From the NCBI GenBank assembly GCA_002437665.1, contig DJQW01000001.1:424535-488534 (forward strand): DNA of 64,000 nt. Direction: 5' to 3'. The translations under genes and the position numbers were made by a program. Shown here one piece after another: positions 14,619-22,670 of the stretch. The notes beneath the pieces are model-generated. The model made no database searches and had not been told where the DNA came from. It saw nothing but the letters and a program-made list of their open reading frames with translations. This DNA is from Alphaproteobacteria bacterium UBA6376 (GTDB lineage: Bacteria > Pseudomonadota > Alphaproteobacteria > Rs-D84). Each line of letters opens with the position of its first letter. Position 1 is the stretch's first letter.

Positions 14619-16838
14619 ATGGGCATGTTCAAAGCGGGCGATATTGTAAAAGTTTTGATACCAAATGTTGCGAATGCCGGATACGACTATCGTTTAACGG
14701 TGGCGGCTGACATTGGTCAATTTGTTGCGTGTCGCGTCATGAACCGCCCATACGTTGGTGTGGTTTGGGGCATTGGGGATTCGGGGCTGCCCGCGGAAAA
14801 AATCAAAGACATTATTACGGTCTATGATGCGCGTCTGGCGGTTACTGATTTGCAATGGATTGCCAAGATGTCAACGTGGACACTGATGTCATTGGGGGCG
14901 GTATTGCGATTGATTGTAAATGTGCCCGACGCATTTTTACCGCCCAAGATGGAACAACTCTATGAATTAAATATTGCAGACGGTGTGCGTATGACCGCAC
15001 CGCGTCTGGCGGTTGCCGATGCATTTGCGTCAAACGATGGCGACCCAATGTCGGCATCTGATGTCCAGAATATCGCACACGTCAGTGCCGCCGTCGTCCG
15101 CACAATGATAGGGCAGGGTTTGCTTGTTCCCAGAGAGCAAAGAGCATCCGTCTCCGCTGCGCTCCGCCGCGATATAATATATCACGATTGTGGTAATATA
15201 AAATTAAATGCCGAACAGCAATCGGCGGCGGACAAAATTGGTGCGGCGATTGACGCGGGTGGTTTTTCGGTGCACCTGTTGGACGGTATCACGGGCAGTG
15301 GTAAAACACAGGTTTATTTTGATGCCGCATGGCGTGCGTATTCGCGCGGTGCGTCAGTATTATTGATGATGCCAGAAATCGCATTGACGGCGCAGTTTAT
15401 GCATCGTTTTGCTGCGCGATTTGGTGCCGCCCCCGTCGTGTGGCACAGTAATTTAACCGCCGCGCGTCGTCGTGAAATCTGGCGCGGGGTATTAAACGGC
15501 GAAATTCGTATGGTCGTCGGCACGCGCAGTGCATTGTTCTTGCCGTGGCAAAAATTGGGTCTGATTGTCGTGGACGAAGAACACGATACATCATATAAAC
15601 AGGAAGATATGGGGAATTATCACGCCCGCGACATGGCGGTCTTGCGTGCCAAGATTGCGGGATTTCCCGTTGTACTGGCCAGTGCGACGCCATCGGCGGA
15701 AACCCTGCAAAATGTTGCGCTGGGGAAATACCAGTTATTGCGCCTGACATCGCGATTTGGTGGCGCGCAAATGCCAAAAATTGAAACAATCGATTTGCGT
15801 GAAAATCGCCCCGACACGTACCAGTTGCCATCGGATGATGCAGATTCCGCGCCACGAACGGGCTATCTGTCCACGCCATTGTGCGATGCGATTTCAGAAA
15901 CACTGGCGGCGGGCCGTCAAATAATGCTGTTTATAAATCGCCGCGGTTTTGCCCCGATTGTTCAGTGTAAAAAATGCGGCTGGGTTGCCCAGTGTCCGGA
16001 TTGCAGCGTCGGCATGACGTATCACCGCGCGATGGGCAAATTGCTGTGCCATATGTGTGGGCGCACCGCGCCAATGCTGGCCAAATGTCCCGATTGCGGC
16101 GGCGATGTGTCGACGCGTGGTGCGGGCTTGGAAAAGATAGCAGAGGAGGTGTCCGCCCGTTTTCCATCGGCGCGGGTCGTATTGGTGTCCAGTGATACAA
16201 TTTCATCGCGCCAGTCATTGGAACGCTTGGTCGCAAAAATGGAAAACGGCGAAATCGACATCGTCATCGGAACGCAGATTCTGGCCAAGGGTCACCATTT
16301 TCCGAACCTGACACTGGTTGGGGTTGTGGACGCCGATATGGGGTTGTTCGGTACGGATTTCCGTGCCGCCGAACATACGTTTCAGCAATTATTTCAGGTT
16401 GCCGGTCGTGCCGGTCGTGGCGAATTCCCAGGGCGGGTATTGATGCAAACGTACCAGCCCGACCACCCAGTTTTGCGTGCGATATGTGCGGGCGATCGTG
16501 ATGCGTTTATGGCGTCCGACATGGCGGCGCGCCGTGCGGCGGGAATGCCACCGTTTGGTCAACTGATTGCGGTTGTTGTAGAGGGACAAAAGGAATCCGT
16601 ATTAAAGGGGTTCTGTGATGCATTGGCGGCGGCCGCGCCGATTGCCGCGGGCGTAAAAATCATGGGCCCAATCGCGGCGGGCGTGTATCAAATCAGAAAT
16701 TGGTATCGTATGCGTTTCTTGGTTGCGGGCGATACAACAACAATGTTGCAACCGGTTGTATCGCATTGGCTGGCCAAGGTAAAACAACCCGCCAACATTC
16801 GGGTCAAGGTTGATGTAAACCCACAAAACTTTATGTGA
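14619..16838 (+). CDS. priA: Primosomal protein N' (replication restart helicase)
   Basis: A 3'-5' superfamily 2 helicase that recognises stalled forks and reloads DnaB. Walker A GITGSGKTQ is near residue 223-231, DEEH near 318, and a zinc-binding insertion with four Cys pairs (CKKC, CPDC, CHMC, CPDC) spans about 450-492. GTQILAKGHHFPNLT and QVAGRAGR follow as the helicase motifs. From ATG 14619 the length is 739 aa (E. coli 732). The reading frame stays open further upstream, but that part is antisense to the kinase gene and does not resemble PriA. An ATG at 14625 is an alternative start. Confidence 0.95.
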   Translation: MGMFKAGDIVKVLIPNVANAGYDYRLTVAADIGQFVACRVMNRPYVGVVWGIGDSGLPAEKIKDIITVYDARLAVTDLQWIAKMSTWTLMSLGAVLRLIVNVPDAFLPPKMEQLYELNIADGVRMTAPRLAVADAFASNDGDPMSASDVQNIAHVSAAVVRTMIGQGLLVPREQRASVSAALRRDIIYHDCGNIKLNAEQQSAADKIGAAIDAGGFSVHLLDGITGSGKTQVYFDAAWRAYSRGASVLLMMPEIALTAQFMHRFAARFGAAPVVWHSNLTAARRREIWRGVLNGEIRMVVGTRSALFLPWQKLGLIVVDEEHDTSYKQEDMGNYHARDMAVLRAKIAGFPVVLASATPSAETLQNVALGKYQLLRLTSRFGGAQMPKIETIDLRENRPDTYQLPSDDADSAPRTGYLSTPLCDAISETLAAGRQIMLFINRRGFAPIVQCKKCGWVAQCPDCSVGMTYHRAMGKLLCHMCGRTAPMLAKCPDCGGDVSTRGAGLEKIAEEVSARFPSARVVLVSSDTISSRQSLERLVAKMENGEIDIVIGTQILAKGHHFPNLTLVGVVDADMGLFGTDFRAAEHTFQQLFQVAGRAGRGEFPGRVLMQTYQPDHPVLRAICAGDRDAFMASDMAARRAAGMPPFGQLIAVVVEGQKESVLKGFCDALAAAAPIAAGVKIMGPIAAGVYQIRNWYRMRFLVAGDTTTMLQPVVSHWLAKVKQPANIRVKVDVNPQNFM

Positions 16839-16877
16839 TTTTTTAATTTTTCACTGGATTTAATTCGTATATTTGTT

Positions 16878-17064
16878 TAGCATACCTGTTGACACGGGGT
16901 GTTCCTGTGTCGGGGATTCAAGACCCCATGAAACCAGCGTCCACGTGACGATAAAAACTCCAACGCCTATTGCGGGTTGGAGGGCTGCGAATACATTGAA
17001 TAAGCACGCTATAACTGGTTTTATAGTCTTGAACCTCCAACCACCTGAATTTCTTGGTGGTTTT
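16878..17064 (+). promoter_or_regulatory. Leader B: attenuator-type structured RNA before the 17103 gene
   Basis: The RNA has hairpins GACAC/GTGTC (16891-16911), GGGG/CCCC (16912-16926), CGTC/GACG, CTCCAAC/GTTGGAG (16958-16982) and CTATAA/TTATAG. It ends in a terminator AACCACC/GGTGGTT with T4 (17039-17064). GGTTGGAGG (16975-16983) can instead pair perfectly with CCTCCAACC (17034-17042), which would take the first four bases of the terminator stem. Large blocks are identical to leader C (25411-25614). Leader A keeps the pairing with different bases. A weak promoter TGGATT-N17-TAGCAT (16855-16883) fits a start near P1. Confidence 0.72.
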
Positions 17065-17102
17065 CTTTTGTTCGCGATACAGAAAAAAAGGGAGAGGACA
17101 AT

Positions 17103-17921
17103 ATGAAACCAATAAAAATAATTTGCGCACTTGCATTTGCGTGGGGAATTTTGTCCGTGCCCGCATACGCCGCATCAACATGCACGGCAACACTGATTGG
17201 TTCTACGACCAGTTCGACAACATCAATCGAAAACTGTATCAATGGTGAAAAGTACCGCTGGAAAAACAGCAGTGGCACATATGTAACGGTTGAAACGTGC
17301 TTGGATTGCTCGGACGGTGCGACATTGACCGAAGATGTTTCTTATTCACATTGCACAAATAAATTCACACGCGGTTTTTGCAGAAAAAAATGCACTGTTC
17401 AAACCATAGATGAAACCGATTTTCCAGAAGGTTGCACGGGTATGGCCGCGTACACCAAGAGTTTTGGTAATACAGAGTATGTTGAATGTACGGACTGTGA
17501 AAACGGGTATAAAGGGGTTCGAAAAACCGTTTCGTCCAACTGGTGTACAAATACCACTACCCAATTTCTGTGCGAGGTTGACCCCGACGCCGAATGCACA
17601 ACCGATGACGAGTGTGTTGGGAATTTTGTCACCGAACCCGATGCAAATGGCTATGTAGAGGTTTCTACATTTGGTTGGTGCAGTGGCGGACAATGCGAGT
17701 ACGAAGACAGCAAACCCACTTGTATCAAGGGGTATTATGGTGCGGAAGGCAGTACCACTTGCCACAAATGCCCAACCGAGACCGGTGGTATTCCAACAAC
17801 AACCGCAAATGAATACGGTGCAACATCAATTACGGAATGTTATGCCGAAAAAGATAACAAGGGTAAAGATACTGCCGGCACGTACAGTTTTTCACAAAAT
17901 TGTAACTATTCTAATAACTAA
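17103..17921 (+). CDS. Cysteine-rich exported protein (272 aa)
   Basis: Signal peptide MKPIKIICALAFAWGILSVPAYA, then a mature part of about 249 residues with some 20 Cys spaced in pairs (CLDC, CRKKC, CTDC, CHKC), resembling extracellular disulfide-knot repeats. The C-terminal module CHKCPTETGG ... YGATSITECYAE ... YSFSQNCNY matches the C-terminus of the 4548-4874 protein. The SGGQCE and TTDDECVGNF segments also recall EGF-like spacing. A GGGAGAGGA ribosome site precedes the ATG. Expression is probably set by leader B. Likely surface-exposed or secreted; function unknown. Confidence 0.8.
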   Translation: MKPIKIICALAFAWGILSVPAYAASTCTATLIGSTTSSTTSIENCINGEKYRWKNSSGTYVTVETCLDCSDGATLTEDVSYSHCTNKFTRGFCRKKCTVQTIDETDFPEGCTGMAAYTKSFGNTEYVECTDCENGYKGVRKTVSSNWCTNTTTQFLCEVDPDAECTTDDECVGNFVTEPDANGYVEVSTFGWCSGGQCEYEDSKPTCIKGYYGAEGSTTCHKCPTETGGIPTTTANEYGATSITECYAEKDNKGKDTAGTYSFSQNCNYSNN

Positions 17922-17950
17922 AAAAAACGCCCCGTTTAGGGGCGGTTTTT
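17921..17950. terminator. Bidirectional terminator after the 17103 gene
   Basis: ACGCCCC-GTTTA-GGGGCGG stem with A-run and T-run on either side; it also overlaps the stop codon of the convergent 17949-18194 gene. Confidence 0.85.
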
Positions 17951-18194
17951 AATGCTGATTTTCTGATTGATGTTTCTTGGCCAATACGGCGTTTTTCGCG
18001 CGACGCGCCAATGCCTTGACCTTGACCGCACCGTCTAATATTTTGTCGGTCAGCCCTGGGCGATTCAAATATTCTTCCTCGCGTTTTTCGGCCTTGCGCA
18101 ATTTGGCGGCACTGTATTCTTCCAGTTCGCGACGCATGTCGGGCGAACCCAAATCCATTTCGCGGTCTTCTACGACGATTTCATCTTTGTTCAT
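17949..18194 (-). CDS. Small charged protein downstream of virB11 (81 aa)
   Basis: Not recognised. It is highly charged: an acidic N-terminus (MNKDEIVVEDREMD), then a helical region rich in Glu, Lys and Arg, then a basic C-terminal third. It has no signal peptide or membrane segment. An AAGGAAAATATT ribosome site precedes the ATG. It starts 33 bases after the virB11 stop codon on the same strand, so it is probably co-transcribed and may be an accessory of that ATPase. Confidence 0.6.
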   Translation of the reverse strand: MNKDEIVVEDREMDLGSPDMRRELEEYSAAKLRKAEKREEEYLNRPGLTDKILDGAVKVKALARRAKNAVLAKKHQSENQH

Positions 18195-18227
18195 AATATT
18201 TTCCTTTTTTTGTTTCTGATTTTATTT

Positions 18228-19187
18228 TTATACAACCTCGGTCACGGCACGTAGTGCGCCATCGCGCGACAGTTGTACAACACGAATTTTCTTTTTCATT
18301 TCCGCAATTAAATCAGTGCGGTTATACGCCGGTTGGGTATGCAAGATACGATCGGCAAATGCGGCGTATGCGGCCTCGGCACTCTCGGCATGAATGGTGG
18401 TATAGAAATGGTCGTGACCCGTCCCCAGCATTTCCCACAGAACCGCTGCATTGTCGGTTGAAATTTCACCGCCGATAATCACGTCGGGCGTCATACGCAC
18501 AACCAAATCCAGCAATCGGGCATAATTAAACTCGTTTGTCTGTTCCGTACGTGACAAAACAAAGTGAACTCGGTTCGCCTGTGGTACGCGAATTTCGCGC
18601 GCATCTTCGACCGTAATCACACGACTGTTTTGGTCAATCAGCGTCAGCATGTGATTCAAGAATGTCGTTTTACCGGTTGCGGTTGCGCCACTGATTAAAA
18701 TCGGACTGCCGTCATTTATGGCGGACATCAAACGGTCGTACGGGTCATCAGGTCGCACGTTTTCGCGTGGTTTAACCTTTAACAACTGTTGTCCGCGCGC
18801 CAAATGATAGTTTGCAAACGATGTGTCGCCCGCACCACCACCACGAATATTTAACGCCACACCGCCCGTAACGTCGCGGTCATCATATTGAACATTCGGG
18901 CCCGCAATCGCGGTGAAACGGTGACTGCCCGGCAGGGTTGCATACACCACCGGCACACCGTGAATTGGATCAAACGGCTGTTCATAAATGTTTGCCACCG
19001 TGTGAATTAAATCCACCAAATACTGTTTGGTCAGTACCGGCGCATCATACGCCACCCACGGCACGCGCGCGCCGTGCAGTCGCATCCACACCTGACCGGC
19101 GTGGTTGATTGCGATTTCTTCTACGAATGACGGACGATAAAATTCCGCCAACGGTTTCAGCAAAGAATCCAGAACTACATTTGACAT
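18228..19187 (-). CDS. virB11: Type IV secretion ATPase VirB11
   Basis: A hexameric traffic ATPase at the cytoplasmic face of the type IV secretion channel. The N-terminal domain (about 1-140) has the PSFVEEIAIN start. Then come Walker A SGATATGKTTFLN near 163-175, the Asp box VEDAREIRVP, Walker B-like PDVIIGGEI near 225, and the His box GHDHFYTTIHAESA near 255. Length is typical (319 aa). Only VirB7/VirB8-like genes occur elsewhere in the window (41843-43352), so the system is dispersed, as in Rickettsiales. Its promoter sits 3-10 bases from the ATG, predicting an almost leaderless mRNA. Confidence 0.92.
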   Translation of the reverse strand: MSNVVLDSLLKPLAEFYRPSFVEEIAINHAGQVWMRLHGARVPWVAYDAPVLTKQYLVDLIHTVANIYEQPFDPIHGVPVVYATLPGSHRFTAIAGPNVQYDDRDVTGGVALNIRGGGAGDTSFANYHLARGQQLLKVKPRENVRPDDPYDRLMSAINDGSPILISGATATGKTTFLNHMLTLIDQNSRVITVEDAREIRVPQANRVHFVLSRTEQTNEFNYARLLDLVVRMTPDVIIGGEISTDNAAVLWEMLGTGHDHFYTTIHAESAEAAYAAFADRILHTQPAYNRTDLIAEMKKKIRVVQLSRDGALRAVTEVV

Positions 19188-19196
19188 TATGTTTTG

Positions 19197-19245
19197 ATTT
19201 TATCATAAATCCGCCCTTGAATCAAAAAGGATTATTTGATAAAAT
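19197..19245. promoter_or_regulatory. Divergent overlapping promoters for virB11 and the 19270 lipoprotein gene
   Basis: Minus strand: TTGATT (19220-19225), 17-base spacer, TAAAAT (19197-19202), reading into virB11. Plus strand: TTGAAT (19217-19222), 17-base spacer, TAAAAT (19240-19245), reading into the lipoprotein gene. The two -35 boxes overlap, so the two promoters probably compete for polymerase. Confidence 0.65.
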
Positions 19246-19269
19246 CAAAAAAACAAGAGAGATACAAAC

Positions 19270-19833
19270 ATGAAAAAATCCTTGCTGTTTATGATGTGCG
19301 GTGCGTTGATTCTGGGCGGTTGCGCCACGGATTCCGACACCCCTTATAACGAGAAAGATTTTGCCCAGGGCGGCACGGACGCGCCATTGTACAACGAACG
19401 TACCAGCACGTTTATGCAATCGGACAATCAGTATTCTAATATTGATTCGTACAAGCCCAAGACCGCCGAAGAGAAAGAAAAATCCAATAACAAGTGGAAC
19501 ACGTCGCGCATGGAAACCCGCTGGCAGGAATACAAGGGTGCAATGGTTCGCGTGCAAATCTTGTTGGGAAATACCGATTTGCGTGAAATGCGCCTGCGTC
19601 TGATTCAGAACGCCGATGGTATGGATGTCGATGGCGACAGCCGCACCATCTTGGGTCAGGTTGCAGATTTCGAAATGAAACGTGTTTGTGGCCGCAACGC
19701 GGACAGCATTGTTATGGTGTACGACCGCCCATCATTTGATGTGATGCGCCCAACACCGTTCTTTGATTATAGAATTGAGGCCGAGGGTGCAACCATGCGC
19801 GAATACGGTTTCAGATGCGTTTATAACAAATAA
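19270..19833 (+). CDS. Lipoprotein of unknown function (187 aa)
   Basis: Signal peptide MKKSLLFMMCGALILGGC with lipobox LGGC, so a lipid-anchored envelope protein. The next 65 residues are polar and probably disordered (QGGTDAPLYNERTSTF, KPKTAEEKEKSNN). The C-terminal 110 residues look like a compact alpha/beta domain ending in FRCVYNK, with two Cys that could pair. Its promoter overlaps that of virB11 and it heads a two-gene unit with the FKBP-like lipoprotein. It could belong to the secretion system, but nothing in the sequence proves this. Confidence 0.7.
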   Translation: MKKSLLFMMCGALILGGCATDSDTPYNEKDFAQGGTDAPLYNERTSTFMQSDNQYSNIDSYKPKTAEEKEKSNNKWNTSRMETRWQEYKGAMVRVQILLGNTDLREMRLRLIQNADGMDVDGDSRTILGQVADFEMKRVCGRNADSIVMVYDRPSFDVMRPTPFFDYRIEAEGATMREYGFRCVYNK

Positions 19834-19852
19834 ATTACAAAAGGGTGAACAT

Positions 19853-20185
19853 ATGAAAAAAATCATGACCGCAGTTATTGCCGCTGGGGCATTTGCGCTG
19901 GGCGCGTGCGACAGCAATGCAAACGATGTTGCAAAAAACGGTGACACCGTCGTTATTGACTTTGCCGGATTCAAAGATGGCGTTCAATTCCCAGGGGGCA
20001 CGGCAACGGGCTATAAATTGACACTGGGCAGCAACACATTCGTCCCAGGATTCGAAGAACAAGTTGTTGGTATGGCGCGTGGTGAAACCCGTGATATCAA
20101 TATTACATTCCCAACGAATTATTACCCAGAATTGGCGGGCCAAGACGTGGTGTTCAAGGTCACTGTCCAAGATATCATTAAATAA
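19853..20185 (+). CDS. FKBP-type (trigger-factor-like) peptidyl-prolyl isomerase lipoprotein (110 aa)
   Basis: Signal peptide with lipobox (AGAFALGAC), then one FKBP-like domain of about 85 residues: DTVVIDFAGFKDGVQFPGG, YKLTLGSNTFVPGFEEQVVG, then ETRDINITFP. This resembles the PPIase domain of trigger factor more than classic FKBPs. It would assist folding of exported proteins at a membrane surface, possibly the disulfide-rich proteins of this region. The ATG at 19853 has an AAGGGTGA site. The gene follows the previous lipoprotein by 19 bases. Confidence 0.85.
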   Translation: MKKIMTAVIAAGAFALGACDSNANDVAKNGDTVVIDFAGFKDGVQFPGGTATGYKLTLGSNTFVPGFEEQVVGMARGETRDINITFPTNYYPELAGQDVVFKVTVQDIIK

Positions 20186-20212
20186 AAAAACGGGGCGTCG
20201 CCCCGTTTTTTT
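20184..20212 (+). terminator. Terminator of the lipoprotein operon
   Basis: ACGGGGC-GTC-GCCCCGT stem followed by T7, just after the stop codon. Confidence 0.88.
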
Positions 20213-20276
20213 ATAGAGAGCAAAGCGCAGAGAGCAGAGAGCAATGAAAGTGCGCCGGATGGCGCACTTTTTTATT

Positions 20277-20356
20277 CACTGGATTGCTTCGTTACACTCG
20301 CAATGACAGAGATTCTAGAACTTTTGTCATTGCGAACGTAGTGAAGCAATCCAGTC
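20277..20356. repeat. ACTGGATTGC palindromic repeat pair
   Basis: An ACTGGATTGC...GCAATGACA unit (near 20278-20308) is followed by its inverse TGTCATTGC...GCAATCCAGT (near 20325-20355), together able to form a long imperfect hairpin. The family recurs near 21430, 21541, 21632, 49471, 49546, 49832 and 49900. A smaller GTGCGCC/GGCGCAC hairpin lies just upstream. There is no coding content. Confidence 0.7.
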
Positions 20357-20464
20357 AGTAGAGCCGCGCCAACGGCGCACATATGTGTCGCCTGCGGGTG
20401 CACATATACTTTTCCCTTGAATATTTTCCTGTAATTCTGAAAAATGTGGGCAAAAGGGGTAATT

Positions 20465-21406
20465 ATGTCCGATTTTATCATCAGCAATGCACAGAAAAAG
20501 TGGACTAAAATCGCAACGTTCCTGATTCCGTCCAAGGTTTATCGCAAGAAACTGCGTGGCATCTTGACCATGGGTGTTGGCAATTATATTCGCGCGGTGC
20601 GTGGTGAACGCAACGCAAAATTCGCGCACGAATTGGCGGTCTTGGCCGTTATGAAGGACGAGGGCGCATACCTGAAAGAATGGTTGGATTTCCATATCTT
20701 GGCGGGCGTTGAAAAATTTTATCTGTATGACAATGAATCAACCGACAACACGACCGAAATTTTGAAACCATACATTGAACGCGGAATTGTGGAATACAAA
20801 TACTGGCCCGGTCGCGCCCAACAGAATCCCGTGTATTGGGACGGCCTGAACCGGCACAAGAATGATGCGCGTTGGATTGCGGTGATTGACTTGGACGAAT
20901 TTGTCGTGCCGGTGCAAAACAAAACGATAACAGAGTTCTTGCACACGTTGCCACGTGGTGCACGCGAATTGGTTATGACGTGGGTTATGTACGGTTCATC
21001 GGGCCATGTTCACAAACCAGATGGTTTGGTCATCGAAAACTTTCGCTGTCATGCCGACCGTACGCGTCCGGCGGGTTGCAAATCGATTGTGAATCCGCGT
21101 TTTATCACGCGCTGGGCAAATCCGCATATCAACGAAGTCGCCGGATTTATCGTTGATGAAAATGGCAAGAAACTGGGCCGCATTGACCAGACGAACAACC
21201 CACCAACGTATAACAAGATTCGTTGCAATCACTATGTGACGAAATCTTTTGATGAATATATGTCGCGTGGCACGCGTATGGCGGTGTCGGGTCGTATTGC
21301 GCCGCATCGCACACCCGAACGTTTTCGCATGAATGATATGAACGATATTTGCGACCCAATAATGGACGAATGGGCCGCCCGCGTCAAAGCATTCAAATTG
21401 AAATAA
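20465..21406 (+). CDS. Glycosyltransferase (GT92/GT2-like, 313 aa)
   Basis: A nucleotide-sugar-dependent transferase. The catalytic region AVMKDEGAYLKEWLDFHILAG (about 57-77) and YDNESTDNT start a GT-A fold; the metal-binding DxD is VIDLDEF near 141-147. This K-D/N-E-x-x-Y-L-x-E-W-L pattern is typical of GT92 (DUF23) and related enzymes. An N-terminal basic segment, FLIPSKVYRKKLRG, resembles that of the LicA-like kinase at 13818. The chosen ATG has an AAAGGGG site. The acceptor is unknown; lipooligosaccharide or a surface glycan is plausible. Confidence 0.85.
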   Translation: MSDFIISNAQKKWTKIATFLIPSKVYRKKLRGILTMGVGNYIRAVRGERNAKFAHELAVLAVMKDEGAYLKEWLDFHILAGVEKFYLYDNESTDNTTEILKPYIERGIVEYKYWPGRAQQNPVYWDGLNRHKNDARWIAVIDLDEFVVPVQNKTITEFLHTLPRGARELVMTWVMYGSSGHVHKPDGLVIENFRCHADRTRPAGCKSIVNPRFITRWANPHINEVAGFIVDENGKKLGRIDQTNNPPTYNKIRCNHYVTKSFDEYMSRGTRMAVSGRIAPHRTPERFRMNDMNDICDPIMDEWAARVKAFKLK

Positions 21407-21732
21407 CGCCACACGCGTGGAAAAATAAACTGGATTGCCGCGCTACGCTCGCAATGACAAGGGTGCTAGAAGTGCAAGGAAAATAGATATAACAAGGGCG
21501 GCAGCCCGCAGGCGACACATATGTGCTGCGCAACATTATCAACTGGATTGCCGCGCTCCGTTCGCAATGACAAGGGGGGCTAGCAGTTGGTAAAAACGGA
21601 TTGTTTTTTTATAACAGGCATTCTGGCTCTTTTGTCATTGCGAGCGAGCGTAGCGACGCGTGGCAATCCAGTAAATAAACACGCGCGCCATTCGGCGCGC
21701 TATCTATTATCTATGCTCTCTTATCTATGCTC
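21407..21732. repeat. Repeat-rich stretch without genes
   Basis: Three ACTGGATTGC-family units (about 21430-21462, 21541-21575 and, inverted, 21631-21676) alternate with short GC-rich hairpins, including GCGCGCCATTCGGCGCGC near 21684. No gene, promoter or tRNA is seen. Confidence 0.65.
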
Positions 21733-21759
21733 TAAAAAATGCCCCAATCGGGGCATTTT
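21733..21759 (-). terminator. Terminator of lpxI
   Basis: AATGCCCC-AATC-GGGGCATT stem with an A-run on the left, touching the lpxI stop codon. Confidence 0.8.
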
Positions 21760-22583
21760 TATTCCACTGCAACGATAAATATTTTTGCGTCATTTGCGGC
21801 GCGGATTGTGGCCTCTTTATCAACCACAAAACACGTCTTCGCATTTACAATAATCCCACGCAGGTGTGCCGCCGCAACCGCACGCACGGTATCAACGCCA
21901 ATCGCCGGAATATCGATACGCAGGTCTTGCCCTGGTTTTGTCATCTTGGCAAAGACGCCACTGGCGCGACGTTTGTTTTTGCGCATATCAACAACGCGTT
22001 CCAGCATTTTGGCTGTGCCCTCGGCCGCTTCGACCGCGATTACCTGCTTATCAACCACGACCGATGCGCCAATGTCGGCGGCACCGATGGTGTGCGAAAC
22101 ATCCACCGCGCGTTCAATGTCGCGCGCATCGCGCGCGGTGGGCTTTGCCTTGGTTTTAACGCCCGCCGTTTCAAATGCCAGTTCTGGCGCGGCGTCTTGT
22201 GCCGCGACAATTTCAAATCCACGTCTTTCCAGTGCCTTGTTCAATGCAACCCCCATAGAATCATAACCCCTTTGATGTTTCATAATACTGAACAGCATTC
22301 CGATTGACCACCAATCCGGACGAATATCGGAAAAGTTCGGGTGGCCCAGTGCCCCCACAAATGTCAGTTTGTGAATCCCGCGACGGCGAAATTCGCGAAT
22401 TGCCGGCCATGCGCCGCCCAATCGCACCGTTAAATCAGGATTCAATTCGGGATTTACAAAATTCTTTAACCCCACGATATACACATCCCAGCCGTTACGG
22501 CGCAACGCGTCGCGGGTAAAGAACGGCAAATCCAACGCGCCCGCAATCAGGGCGATTTTTTTATCTGTGCTTTTTTTCTTCAT
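21759..22583 (-). CDS. lpxI: UDP-2,3-diacylglucosamine pyrophosphatase LpxI
   Basis: Hydrolyses UDP-2,3-diacylglucosamine to lipid X and UMP in lipid A synthesis; LpxI is the alphaproteobacterial replacement of LpxH. The Rossmann-like N-domain starts KKIALIAGALDLPFFTRDAL. The family segment FVGALGHPNFSDIRPD lies near 78, followed by the C-domain motifs GVKTKAKPT, VVVDKQVIAVEAAEGT near 180 and FAKMTKPGQDLRIDIPAIG near 225. I placed the start at 22583 (274 aa), close to the usual length. The gene is divergent from two outer-membrane protein genes, and its presence implies a lipid A-containing outer membrane. Confidence 0.93.
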   Translation of the reverse strand: MKKKSTDKKIALIAGALDLPFFTRDALRRNGWDVYIVGLKNFVNPELNPDLTVRLGGAWPAIREFRRRGIHKLTFVGALGHPNFSDIRPDWWSIGMLFSIMKHQRGYDSMGVALNKALERRGFEIVAAQDAAPELAFETAGVKTKAKPTARDARDIERAVDVSHTIGAADIGASVVVDKQVIAVEAAEGTAKMLERVVDMRKNKRRASGVFAKMTKPGQDLRIDIPAIGVDTVRAVAAAHLRGIIVNAKTCFVVDKEATIRAANDAKIFIVAVE

Positions 22584-22620
22584 GTCCAGAATCATACGCG
22601 CAAAAGGGGCTGGAATCAAG

Positions 22621-22650
22621 TTGCAATTTATGATAAAATTTCTGCATAAT
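22621..22650 (+). promoter_or_regulatory. Promoter of the outer-membrane barrel genes
   Basis: TTGCAA (22621-22626), 18-base spacer, CATAAT (22645-22650), 21 bases before the barrel gene's ATG at 22671, with a ribosome site between. Confidence 0.5.
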
Positions 22651-22670
22651 AAATAAACAGGCGAAAAAAT

